Shown piece after piece: positions 12,721 through 23,387 of a DNA stretch of 64,000 nt. The translations under genes were made by a program, and so were the position numbers. Within the stretch, counting starts at the first letter, position 1. The number at the start of each line of letters is the position of its first letter. Under the pieces are notes generated by a model, which was not told the DNA's origin, searched no databases, and was given only the letters and a program-made list of their open reading frames with translations. The stretch lies in NCBI GenBank assembly GCA_013396915.1, contig VWZL01002499.1:159477-223476 (forward strand), given 5' to 3'. This stretch comes from Stercorarius parasiticus. Lineage: Eukaryota; Chordata; Aves; Charadriiformes; Stercorariidae.

Positions 12721-14524
12721 TTTATTTCTAAGGACATGGTGCCTTCCCTTTGCTTATGGAGGTACAAAATTACAGGACCTACAGTCCCAAAACATTACAA
12801 CGATGGGGATTTGTAAGCAGTTTGAGAGATCGTCTTGTTCTGGTACTTTTACAGTGTTGAAAATCACTTTCATTGACCGTTTCTTTAGACCAGCTGCACT
12901 GCTTGTCTCCTGATAGACTGCAAAAATGTTATTTTTTCAGTCTGTAGTCCATCCAGATGCTTTATGCTTCTTTTGCTGTCTTTCCTTCTCATATAAATGC
13001 CTGTTTGGTGCGCTGCTGTTTCTGAGCAGCTTATATCCTATGACTACATCTGATGCAGATGGGTCAAATCACTGGCTTTTACAAGGACTGTTTTTAACAG
13101 AAAATTTCTTGACATGAGGGCTGCTTGATGGTTTATGTTGACTGCTATAGGGCAGGACACTGGTTCGTTCTTAAGTAAAAGCTGATTTGAAATGTAACTT
13201 TAAGTTTGGTAAACCTGGGAATGGTAGAAAACACATTCATTTCAGAAAACTGATAATGAGACTTTTATAGCTATATCATTTGTATTTTGACAACACACAC
13301 AGGTTTTTAAATGTTTTCTTTCCTTTAGAAGTGTTGAAATGGAGCCGTGTATTAAAAACGCTGCAGAAAATCTGAGAATTCCTCTGGCAAAACTTCAGTG
13401 AATTGGCAATTCAGGGATCTTTAAAAAAAAACAACAAACCCAAAACATAACTTGAATAATCTTATGAATCAAGAGTAAAATTAAATTTTGGCAAACTTCT
13501 TTGGGTGATTCAATTGAAGTATTATGTTTAGAAAAAAAAAAAGAATTGAAAGGTAATTTTGTAGGCCAAAACTAAAAACTCAGTGTTTGGGACACTCAAA
13601 GTGGGATTTAAACCTCAACTCTTTGAGGAGAGCATTGAACCTGAGTCCCCCTATTCCTGTGTAGATGCTGTAAGCATTTGCTTATTGTTTTCCTTCCCCC
13701 ATCAAGTTGAAAAGATGATAGTTCTTTGAAAATTATAGCTAAAGGATATTTATATAGCGGTACAGGTTTATGATATGCAGTCAGGTATTTATATTAGGTA
13801 TTGATTTACTTGGGTCACAAAAAAAATTAAGAATGACTGGCAAAGGAGGGTGACCCCTTCTCTTGGGCATGGCGGGTTTACAGTGGGTGTTTCCAGACAT
13901 CTGGCCAAGAGTGACCTGTGCTGTAAGAATGACCAGCCTGCAGCGAGCCCAGCTGACTCGACTCTGGGAGAGGATGGTGCTTTGGACACGTGCTGTGCTG
14001 GAATTTCCCCGTGCTGAGCCGTAGCCAGCTGTGCATTTGGCAGTCGGGTTTTCCTGCATGATGAAGCAAGCTGCTCTCTCTGAACTTCACTTTGTAAGGT
14101 GAAATGCCAACAAATTAAGATTAAAAACATCTGCAGATGACTGTATTTTTTGATGAATTGGGACTGCAGGCCATAATTCAGCACTTAATCTGCCTAAGGC
14201 TGTCAACGCAGGGAGCTGAACCTCAACTAGCTACTGCATGTGATTCTCTCTGGGAAGCCAAGGCACTTGGCAGCTTGTTTTTCCTTTATCACCAATCAAC
14301 ACAGCAGGCTTTAACTAACTCATGCCTGGGACACCAGCTGTTGCAAACCATTATGTTGGAAATGCATTGGTCAGCCCACTACAGTGTGATTGTTGTCTTT
14401 TTATGGGCATTATTTTTTAATTTACTTTTGATATGTTGCAGTTAACTCACAAGTCATTTATTAGCATGTCAGTAATAGTACTGTAAGTGCCATATGCAAT
14501 AGGCATGTTACCAATCTTACCAAA
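12721..14524. other. Probable intron, no gene recognised
   Basis: No coding exon or named repeat is recognised. The patch 13850-14080 is noticeably GC-richer than its surroundings and has overlapping open frames on the minus strand, but none resembles a known protein. Confidence 0.35.
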
Positions 14525-15314
14525 AACCTCCTGGTCTCCAAGCTGATAAAATACGGGTTTGATGGACTGACAATTCAGTGGATAAAGAACTGGCTTGATG
14601 GCCACACCCAAAGAGTGGCTGTCAATGGGTCCATGTCCAAGTGGAGGCCAGTGACAAGNNNNNNNNNNNNNNNNNNNNNNNNNNNNNNNNNNNNNNNNNN
14701 NNNNNNNNNNNNNNNNNNNNNNNNNNNNNNNNNNNNNNNNNNNNNNNNNNNNNNNNNNNNNNNNNNNNNNNNNNNNNNNNNNNNNNNNNNNNNNNNNNNN
14801 NNNNNNNNNNNNNNNNNNNNNNNNNNNNNNNNNNNNNNNNNNNNNNNNNNNNNNNNNNNNNNNNNNNNNNNNNNNNNNNNNNNNNNNNNNNNNNNNNNNN
14901 NNNNNNNNNNNNNNNNNNNNNNNNNNNNNNNNNNNNNNNNNNNNNNNNNNNNNNNNNNNNNNNNNNNNNNNNNNNNNNNNNNNNNNNNNNNNNNNNNNNN
15001 NNNNNNNNNNNNNNNNNNNNNNNNNNNNNNNNNNNNNNNNNNNNNNNNNNNNNNNNNNNNNNNNNNNNNNNNNNNNNNNNNNNNNNNNNNNNNNNNNNNN
15101 NNNNNNNNNNNNNNNNNNNNNNNNNNNNNNNNNNNNNNNNNNNNNNNNNNNNNNNNNNNNNNNNNNNNNNNNNNNNNNNNNNNNNNNNNNNNNNNNNNNN
15201 NNNNNNNTGAGCAACCTGATCTAGTGGGAGGTGTCCCTGCCCATGGCAGGGGGGTTGGGACTAGATGATCTTTAAGGTCCCTTCCAACCCTAACAATTCT
15301 ATGATTCTATGATT
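14525..15314 (+). mobile_element. CR1 LINE, sense strand, interrupted by an assembly gap
   Basis: The left flank of the gap encodes CR1 reverse-transcriptase sequence ([13 protein letters not shown], then [19 protein letters not shown] and SKWRPVT, just before the conserved SGVPQGS block). The right flank resumes in the 3' UTR (tgagcaacctgatctagtgg) and ends in an intact attctatgattctatgatt tail. Both flanks are sense strand and in the expected order, so they are most likely one element whose middle is unsequenced. Confidence 0.9.
14659..15207. other. Assembly gap (549 N)
   Basis: A run of 549 undetermined bases lies inside a CR1 copy. Any open frame reported across it is an artefact of unread bases. 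Confidence 0.99.
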
Positions 15315-15844
15315 TTCAGAGCCCAAAATAAGCAGGCCAATTTAGATACTTGGAAACTACATGAGAATCCAAGCGTTTGTGTTTTATGAAAAACTTCTAA
15401 CATTCTGTGAAATCAGAGTGAGGCTTCCAATTTGAAAGTTGCTAAAATTTCTCTGGGGACTAAAGTATTTAGTTTGTAAGATACTTATCACTGCTCTTAT
15501 TTAAAGAATATGACGTGTCATCTGAAGTTATCAATTAGCAAGAATGTATCTCTTTAAGCCATTTTGTTTAAGAAATAAAAAAACCCTGTGAAGTGTCACG
15601 GTTAAAATACCAATTTAAATCCAGCTTTGAATCATGATTAAAAATCAATGACTTAAATTTAATTGGACTTAAATGTGATGTCAGCCCACTTTCAGCACTG
15701 TTACTTTGTGCTATGTGGGACGTTTTTGTGAGAAATTAGTATTTTAGTGAGTGCATTATCATTTTCTAGGTTTAAAGAACATCATTCATGTCCTCTTAAG
15801 TGATCGTTCCATGTTTTATCAGTTACAGGAAGCTTTTACTTTCC
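15315..15844. other. No feature recognised
   Basis: AT-rich sequence between two CR1 copies. It may include decayed extension of the antisense CR1 to its right, but I see no clear match. Confidence 0.3.
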
Positions 15845-16387
15845 CTAGTAGCTTTAGGATTTTTACCAGCCTCCAGATGAAGAACAACCCCTTAACCACT
15901 ATTCTTTTGCCCAATGAGTTTTCTACCCATCTGGTTTCCTTCCATCCAGATACAAGAATATTGTGGAAGACTGTGTCAAAGACCTTTCTAAAGTTGAGTC
16001 AAATGACATATGCTGCTCTCCTCTCATGTGTATATTCAGTCATTGTATCAGAGAAGGCAATCAGGATGGTCAGGCATGATTTACCCTAGATAAATCCATT
16101 TTCTGTTCCCAGACTCCTTTTTCTCTTGCTTGTGCCCAGAAACGTGCTCCAAGATGACTTGCTCCATGATTTTTCCAGGGACCAAGGTGAAGCTGACTTG
16201 CCTATATTTCCCTGATTATTATTTGGACCTTTCTTCATGACATTTACTTTCTCCCAGTCACCAGGGATCTCCATTACCTTTCAGAGACAATGTAGAGTGG
16301 TGTTAGAAGGGCATTGGCCTCTTCAGCACTCTTGGATGCAAACTGTTATGCCCTGTAGACTGTTATGGTTTGAGTTCTCTCAAGTTT
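15845..16387 (-). mobile_element. Old antisense CR1, reverse-transcriptase part (left piece)
   Basis: Read on the minus strand, this piece contains decayed CR1 ORF2 reverse-transcriptase blocks in order. First comes GDWEKVNVMKKGPNNNQGN (ancestral type EDWRKANVTPIFKKGKKEDPGN), then ASPWSLEKSWSKSSW, the position of PVSLTSVPGKVMEQ. Further on are remnants of the KAFDTV region, as FEKGL*HSLP. Several stops and frameshifts are present. The element continues at 16511 after a nested insertion. Divergence is much greater than in the sense copies around it. Confidence 0.75.
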
Positions 16388-16510
16388 AAGGCCAGGCTGG
16401 ATGGGGCTTTGAGCAACCTGGTCTAGTGGGAGGTGTCCCTGCCCATGGCAGGGGGTTGGAACTAGGTGATCTTTAAGGTCCCTTCTAACCTGAACCATTC
16501 TAGGATTCTA
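16388..16510 (+). mobile_element. CR1 3'-end fragment nested in the antisense CR1
   Basis: This is only the last 120 or so bases of a CR1. It starts at the aaggccaggctggatgggg block, passes through gtgggaggtgtccctgccc and ggtcccttctaacc, and ends in attctaggattcta. It is inserted in the sense direction inside the older antisense copy. The antisense sequence breaks after ttctctcaag and resumes with taatgcctgattc, so the insertion ends can be placed to within about 3 bases. Confidence 0.9.
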
Positions 16511-16930
16511 AGTAATGCCTGATTCAGTCATCATCTACTGGTGGTAGTTCTCATTGAGCTCTTTCACCAATCACAGGGGCTGGGAGACTGACTGAGGCCA
16601 AGGCAGCAGTGAGGCCAAGCTCAGCCTCACCTGTGTGTGCTGTCACTCAATCCCACACCCCCCTCAGCAGCAGGCTCATATTCTCCTCCTTCAGCCTTTT
16701 TATTGCCAATGGGGTTGTAAAAGCTCCTCTTATTGTCCTTGACATCCCTTGAACGTCTTGGCTTCAGTTGAGCTTTGGCTTTCCTGAGACCATCAAAAGA
16801 TGTCGATGTGATGTTTCTAAATTTCTCCTTTGTAGCATGTCCCAGCTTCCATCTCTGTGCTGTCTTTTTAGGTTAGAGTTCTGTCCTGAGTTCCCTCCTT
16901 AGGCAAGCTGGTCTGATATATCTTCATGTT
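16511..16930 (-). mobile_element. Old antisense CR1, linker between endonuclease and reverse transcriptase (right piece)
   Basis: This continues the element at 15845-16387. The forward strand shows antisense landmarks of the CR1 ORF2 linker: gtaaaagctcctcttattg followed by ccttgacatccc (ancestral GNKKGFY-type block) and cagttgagctttggctttcc (ancestral KAKAQ.E block). Next come the tgtcccagcttccatctctg region and aggttagagttctg. It is heavily decayed with no open frame. The order and orientation agree with the left piece. Confidence 0.65.
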
Positions 16931-18189
16931 TGGAAATTTTTGCAAATTAATGTGTTCCTGCTAATGGAAGCTGTATCACATACAACACCCCCAGACACAG
17001 GTTAGAGACGCTTAGCTCAGAAGTTTTTATTTCAGTTATCCAGAACAGAATCTCCTTGTTCTATAATTTATTTAATACTTGGGGGAAAAGAGAGATCTAA
17101 CTTAATCTGTTATTTAATGATTTTTTTTTAGTCCTTAGATGTTAATTAGAGAAGATAAATTATCTGGTACAGCTATTATGATTTTTGACATCCTGATGGA
17201 TTCTATTCTGACAAAAGGATTCCACAGTAACAGATATATTTTTTGTCATCTTAATCAGCTGTTCCTTTAATCATCTTTATTAAAGAAACATAACATTTGA
17301 TGATGAAATAGGATGAGAAGCCTGACAGATAAAGATAAGTAATTTTAACTATTCCTAGAGGTGTCTTTGGCAATGTTTCTTCTTATGTACGTGTTTAGTA
17401 TTTATGGAACAAAGTATAGTAGCTTAAGGTTAAAGCTAAGTATGTTCAATTTTATCTTAGTTGCATTATTTTTTGCTCACTTTATGTAGTAACCAAAACA
17501 TATATCGTGAAATTCTTATTTCCAAGAGTTGAGGGCAAGACAAACTGTTTTTTATATAAAATGATTTTAACTTCTTATTGCCTGGGTCTTGCTTTTGGCA
17601 TGAGACAGCAAAGTCGCTGTGGTTCACTACTGCCTTCCCTGTAGCACAACTTGTTCTACATAGTGCATCCAAGAGGAAGCCTGGGGAGCGTGGGGTGATG
17701 ATGGTGAGGGGAGGGGAATAAGACCTTCCAGCAGCATGGGAAGCAGCATGGCTGGCTCTCCAAGACTTAGCCTCTGCTCTCAACTCTTTCTTTCGTCTCT
17801 GCTCCCCGTAGCAAAAACAGTGTCATCTTTGGATGAGCAAACATTAATTTCTGCTTGTGCTGTTGGGAGCCCTTCAGCTGTCTCAGAGTCACAATTTATT
17901 TTAAGAGACTGAGACAAAAGGGGCAGAAGTTTAATTGCAAACTCATTTCTGGTGGGTCCATAGAATCGGATGTCTGAAGGAGAGTGATTGGCCGTGGAAA
18001 CCATGGCAGTACTGTAATGGTGTAAGATCATCCATTTAGAGCTCAATATTAATGAATTTTGCTGTGTGCTTTACATTCATTTATTGAATCTAACTGCATA
18101 TGGCAGTTGTTTACGTTATTTCACTGAAGTATGTCTAAAAAGATTTGTATGATAAAGTATCGGTGGCAAAGCTCAAATAAATTTACTGC
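16931..18189. other. Probable intron, no gene recognised
   Basis: AT-rich sequence with two chance minus-strand open frames (17466-17783 and 17780-18046) that do not resemble known proteins. No repeat family is recognised. Confidence 0.35.
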
Positions 18190-18541
18190 GGAGTCCCTCC
18201 CCATCTCTACAGGCTATGTACCAGAAGGCCACAATAAGGTCTCCCCAGAGTCTTCTCTTCTGCAGGCTGAATAACCCCAGCTCTCTCAGCCTGTCCTCAT
18301 AGGAGAGGTGCTCCAGCCCTCTGGTCATCTTTGTGGCCCTCCTCTGGACCCGCTCCAACAGGTCCATGTCCTTCTTATATTGAGGGCCCAGAGCTGGACG
18401 CAGTACTCCAGGTGAGGTCTCACCAGAGTGGAGTAGAGGGGCAGAATCACCTCCCTTGACCTGCTGGGCACACTTCCTTTAATCCAGCCCAGGGTGCGGT
18501 TGGTTTCTGGGCTGAAAGCACACGTTGCCGGCTCATGTTGG
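18190..18541 (-). mobile_element. CR1 LINE internal fragment, antisense
   Basis: Minus-strand translation gives [20 protein letters not shown], then [21 protein letters not shown] and GDLIVAF, a standard CR1 ORF2 C-terminal stretch. Going further 5' in the element, sequence continues past the ccagctctggacgcagtactc position to the gttggctttctgggctgc region. The last roughly 300 bases of the element, including the 3' UTR and octamer tail, are missing at the 18190 side. It is therefore truncated at both ends. Confidence 0.92.
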
Positions 18542-19098
18542 CAATGGGTGCGGATCCTGGCAACTGAAGTCTGAACGGATTAGAGTGCCTGAATCTGGGG
18601 GTTGTATAAAGCTCAGGCAACTAGAGGGGAGAGATTTCATTAGAGGAGCGTGGGGAGAATGCTGTCCTGGAGAGGGGCTCTTGTACCAGTGGTACGTGCC
18701 AATCCTTAGCCCTGGCTGTAGGTATTTAAGGTAGTTTGGTAGGAAAACTGGATTCAATGCCCCCATTAAATTGCTGTTTGGTCTGATCTCATTCTTTATG
18801 CATCTTTCTGCATAAGGAATAAAAAGGAATATAAATATAAAACCTTTTGTAAACAACCTTGAAATCTCTGATGCAAAGTGCTGTAAAAAATGAATTTACT
18901 TTCACATCTGTGAGAAACTGATGTGGAAGGGATGAATCTGCCCATTCCCTGAAGAGGTTATTAGAGCTCTGCTGTGTGTCAGGACGGTGTCCTTGATTAC
19001 CTCTCAGTGTGAAGGGTAGGGATATTTAAACTGTCTTCTCCTGTATGAGTCTAGTCTTTCCTACTATTCCTATATATTCCTATATATTTCCTACTGTT
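18542..19098. other. No feature recognised
   Basis: Short non-repetitive stretch. A small tandem of tattcctata units lies just before the next CR1 (about 19066-19090). Confidence 0.3.
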
Positions 19099-19276
19099 CA
19101 CTGGAGCAGGTTGTCCAGAGAGGTGGTGGAAGCCCCATCCCTGGAAGTGTTCAAGGCCAGGCTGGATGGGGCTCTGAGAAACCTGATCTAGTGGGAGGTG
19201 TCCCTGCCCATGGCAGGGGGGTTGGAACTGGGTGGTCTTTAAGGTCCCTTCCAACCCTAACAATTCTATGATTCTA
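19099..19276 (+). mobile_element. CR1 LINE 3'-end fragment, sense
   Basis: This is the last roughly 180 bases of a CR1: cactggagcaggttgtccag (HWSRLS-type end of ORF2), aaggccaggctggatggggc, gtgggaggtgtccctgccc, ggtcccttccaaccc and the terminal attctatgattcta. It is a typical severe 5' truncation and relatively well preserved. Confidence 0.93.
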
Positions 19277-22259
19277 CTAACATAGCACAAAGCAATCATA
19301 AACAGTGAGTTGTAGTGTGAGGGTAAATGATGTGAAGTATTTTCTGTCTGTGCATACTGCATGTTGCAGGAAGATAATGATGAAAGAGTTTTCTATTCCA
19401 AAGGGAATAAAGCCAAACCACATGATGTGTGTGGTTGTCCTGCCTGCAAGCTGTATCTCTCTCTCTTTCCAGTGTGAAAGTAGAACTTGTCACCTTGTAG
19501 TGTAACTGCAATTTGTCTTCTACTTTGTTCCTTTTTCTGTTTGCTTTGGTTTTGAGATTGAGCTGGTATTTAAAAGCACGCTTTTTAAGAAGTTGGGTTA
19601 AGAAAATTAGTTTTGGTGAAGACTGAATCTAAATTTCTGAAGAAATGATCTTCTGTATGTATCTTATACTCTTTTGATGTCTCAAAGAAGAGCTAAAAGA
19701 AACACCACCTCAAACCCTATGTTAATTGGCAATTTTGGCCAGAAAAAGTAATCTTCTAATCCACAATTATGTAATATCAGGGTCTTTCTCTAAAATCCTT
19801 TTTCTAAAACTGTCTCCATCAATACATAGATTTATTTCTACCTGTGTGCAAAGCTCTGTAAATTTGCAAATGCTCTTAAGTGATTATTTGCATTAGTTTA
19901 TCGTCAGATTAGTAACAGGTTTCTACTTGGTCTCATATTCTTTTGTACATACATGTCAAAACACAATTTAGTTTCAACTGTGAAAGTCAGAAAAGGCATT
20001 TTTTGTTTTATCTAGACTTTTTCTTGAAATACTAAGTTCTGTTAGATTTTGTCATTTATTTTTAGAACGTGAATTGTTTTAATTGTGATGTAGTATGTTA
20101 CTGTTTTATAAAAGAGAGATTCATGATTTATTGTGGTTCTGTAAATAAGTCTGCAGTGTCCAGCAGATGTGCGAGAGGTAGCGCACACTGTTTTGCCTTC
20201 CACAAGCCAAAGCAGAAGATATACCTCATGTACAGAGTGTGGAAATACATTTCCGCAGAAAACACAACAGTGATTCCCTGGTAAAATGACCACTTGAGAA
20301 GACATAGATATCCCGACTTTCTAAGTTGTCCAGCCTGCAGACGTAGACTCCTCGCAGCCAAACTTGCTAAGCTTTCTGGGGTAGTCCGTAGCAGAGAAAT
20401 GGGTTTCTATTCTCTTAGGAAGTAAAGGAAAAAAAACCAAAACAATTTGGGCAATGTGGAGGACAGTGTTGCAGAAAAGGAGGAGTGAGTTGGAAGAAAT
20501 ATGAAGGTGGTGCATTAGGGATGGGGATCCAGGAAGCAATGCAGGAGAGTGAAGGGAAGAGGAGGATGCCAGTTTGACTGGCTGAGCACTATTGCTGTAA
20601 GGAAAGATGGACAGAGAGCGCAGATGGGGATATTAGAATAGGACGGAGGATTCAGGCTGATATTTTGAAGTGCCATTTTGCCTAAAGCCTGAATTCTTTG
20701 GCAAACATTTAATTATAGGCATTTTTTTCTTCCTGGAAGGGACTCTTTCTTTGCTGTATCACAGGCATCTGACTGTTAAAAATACAATTTTGTTGTGTGC
20801 TTTTGGGAAGTCATATGTGTGTCAGACACACATCTGACATCAATGTACATCAATGCTCCAGTTCTCTGATTTGGTCCTGGAAAAGTGGTACAAACAGAGA
20901 GTACGTTTGGGGTCTGCTGACTTCCTGCAGAACAGGGACCTCTTCAGCACTGTCACTGCCTCTGAAGAAAACTGATTGTATGTTGCTTGAGACTATTTTG
21001 CTCTTCAGCTGTGTGAAGTTACCACTCCCTAGTAATAGCCAACATTTCTCATGCTTAAGAAGCCCTCAGTCTTTCTAACCATGTATATTTATAAAATCTG
21101 CTGTTAGGACAATTTGTTTGGACCATGCTGCTGATCTGGTAACATGTATTGCTTCTAATATGTTGTAAACTCTCATTAATCTCTCATTATGTCTGTGGGA
21201 TGCTTTGTTCCTACGGCTCTTGCTCTTTCATTAGATCTTGAAGACGATTTAGCTGTTGGCCAAAAAATACATCACATATTGATACTGTAGGACCTTTTTT
21301 TTTTTTTTTCAGTTGGGATTCCCAGAGCTTCCAAACTATAAAGTTTCATGACTGTTGGTAAAGATTCATAATTTCTTCTTGACTCAGTACTTTAAAACCT
21401 ATGTGTGGCTGGGAAAATCAGACTCTGGCTGTAGGAATGCCCCTTGTTTACTTCTCCTGGAAACCAGACCCCTTTCTTAACTCTTGAGGACATTTTTTGG
21501 TAGGTAATAAACATGAGTTTTATTTCTCTTGGATTGTTAGTGGATAAATAAGATACTAATTAAAACCTTGAAACACATTTCCGAATTTCATCCACAGATT
21601 CATACAAATTCGTATGAGCCAGACAGATTTTTTTTTTTACAAGATCCAAACCAACACACAGCATTTTGCTTTTCTGTGACCTGAAGCAATAAAACTGTGG
21701 GGTTTATTTTTTCCAATTAAAAAAAGTATTACATTACTTGTAATACAACAAAACATTTCAAACAAAACTATGGACTATAAATTAATGAGCACCTTCTAAA
21801 TTCTGAACACGTGTAGAATTGAAAGAGTTCTATTACAGAAGTTGAAATCTATATTTAATGAGTACACCCACTACCTCTATTAAACTGGCAAGATAATAGA
21901 TGTGCAGCCCTCTCTTGCTTCAGAAGAACACATTCAACATAGTCATTGGTTGAGAGTTTTACCAGTCACTGCAAATATACTTCAGTTGCACTTTTCAGTT
22001 ACTTATGACCTGTGCATTGCTGTGGAGGTATGAAGCATGCTTGCCAGTCAGTCTGGGCTGAGCACACATCTTACTGGTTGGGTGCTCACGGTGCCTACTT
22101 TTATGTCTTGAGGGGAGTTATGGCCACAGAAGCTACAGAAGTGGGTACTTTGTGACTTTTATTAACTTTAGCACAATTCCTTTCTCACTTCATTCATCTT
22201 CATCCTAGAAAATATGTAAACGTGTGACATTTCCAGTCTTTATCTGTCATGGAATAAAC
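19277..22259. other. Probable intron, no gene recognised
   Basis: About 3 kb of AT-rich sequence with no recognised exon or repeat. There is a T-run at 21295-21309. The open frames at 20042-20361 (both strands) overlap each other and look accidental. Confidence 0.35.
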
Positions 22260-23387
22260 TGTGTGGATATTATCTGCCTAGACTTTCGAAAAGCATTTGA
22301 CACTGTTCCCCATAGAATTCTCATGGAAAAACTGGCTGCTCATGGCCTGGATAGATGATCCCAAAGAGTGGTGTTCAATGGAGTTAAATCCGGCTGGCGG
22401 CCGGTCACAAGTGGTGTTCCTCAGGGCTCAATGTTGGGACCATTTCTGTTTAACGTCTTTATTGATGATCTTGATAAGGACATAGAGCGTATCATCAGTA
22501 AGTTTGCAGATGGCACCAAGTTAAGCGGGAGTGTTGATCTGCATGAGGACAGGGAGGCACTACAGAGAGACTTGGATAGATTGGATCGATGGGCCAACAC
22601 TGATGGAATGAGCTTCAACAAGGCCAAGTGCCAGGTCCTCCACTTGGGCCACAACAACCCCATGCATCGCTACAGGCTTGGGGAGGTGTGGCTGGAGAGC
22701 TGCCTGGCAGAAAAGGACCTGGGGGTTCTAATTGACAAGCACCTGAATATGAGCCAGCAGCATGCCCAGGTGGCCAAGAAAGCCAATGGTATCCTGGCTT
22801 GTATTAGAAATAGTGTGACCAGCAGAAGTAGGGAGGCGATTGTCCCCCTGCACTCAGCACTGGTGAGGCCACACCTTGAGTATTGTGTCCAGTTTTGGGC
22901 ACCTCAATACGAGAGAGATATCAAGGTGCTGGAGCGAGTGCAGAGGAGGGCAACGAAGCTGGTGAAGGGTCTGGAGAATAAATCTTATGAGGAGCAATTG
23001 AAGGATCTGGGACCGTTTCGTTTGAGGAAGAGGAGGCTGAGGGGAGACCTCATCACTCTCTACAACTACTTGAAAGGACATTGCAGAGAGGTTGGTGCTG
23101 GTCTCTTCTCACAGGTAATTAGCGATAGAACAAGAGGGAATGGCTTCAAGCTGCAACAGGGTAGGTTTAGACTGGACATTAGGAAAAAATTCTTCCCAGA
23201 AAGAGTGGTCAGGCACTGGAATAGGCTGCCCAGGGAGGTGGTGGAGTCACCATCCCTGAGTGTGTTTAAGAGTCGTTTAGATGTGGTGTTAGGGGATATG
23301 GTGTAGGGGAGAACTTTGTAGAGTGGGGTTGATGGTTGGACTCGATGATCCCAAGGGTCTTTTCCAACCTAAATGATTCTATGATTG
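22260..23387 (+). mobile_element. CR1 LINE (J-like), longest copy, with reverse-transcriptase domain
   Basis: This copy covers the second half of CR1 ORF2 and its 3' UTR. Frame 3 from 22263 encodes VDIICLDFRKAFDTVPHRIL, then, after a TGA stop at 22356-22358, an open run of 312 codons (22368-23306). That run holds [20 protein letters not shown], the catalytic box as [30 protein letters not shown] and the C-terminal [17 protein letters not shown], [16 protein letters not shown] and [15 protein letters not shown] blocks. The usual FADD is FADG here (codon 22512-22514), so a metal-binding aspartate is lost. About ten codons are also missing around the stop compared with other CR1 copies. The 3' UTR has gttgatggttggactcgatg and ends with aaatgattctatgatt. 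It is a dead element, not a host gene. Confidence 0.95.

Noticed and set aside
12572..12913. 113-codon + strand open frame
   Set aside because: It starts inside a MIR-like SINE and has no protein resemblance.
14447..15268. Long open frames on both strands
   Set aside because: They consist mostly of undetermined bases in the assembly gap.
22368..23306. 312-codon open frame as a possible host gene
   Set aside because: The protein is CR1 ORF2 (reverse transcriptase to C-terminus). It sits in a typical CR1 with 3' UTR and octamer tail and has a broken catalytic box.
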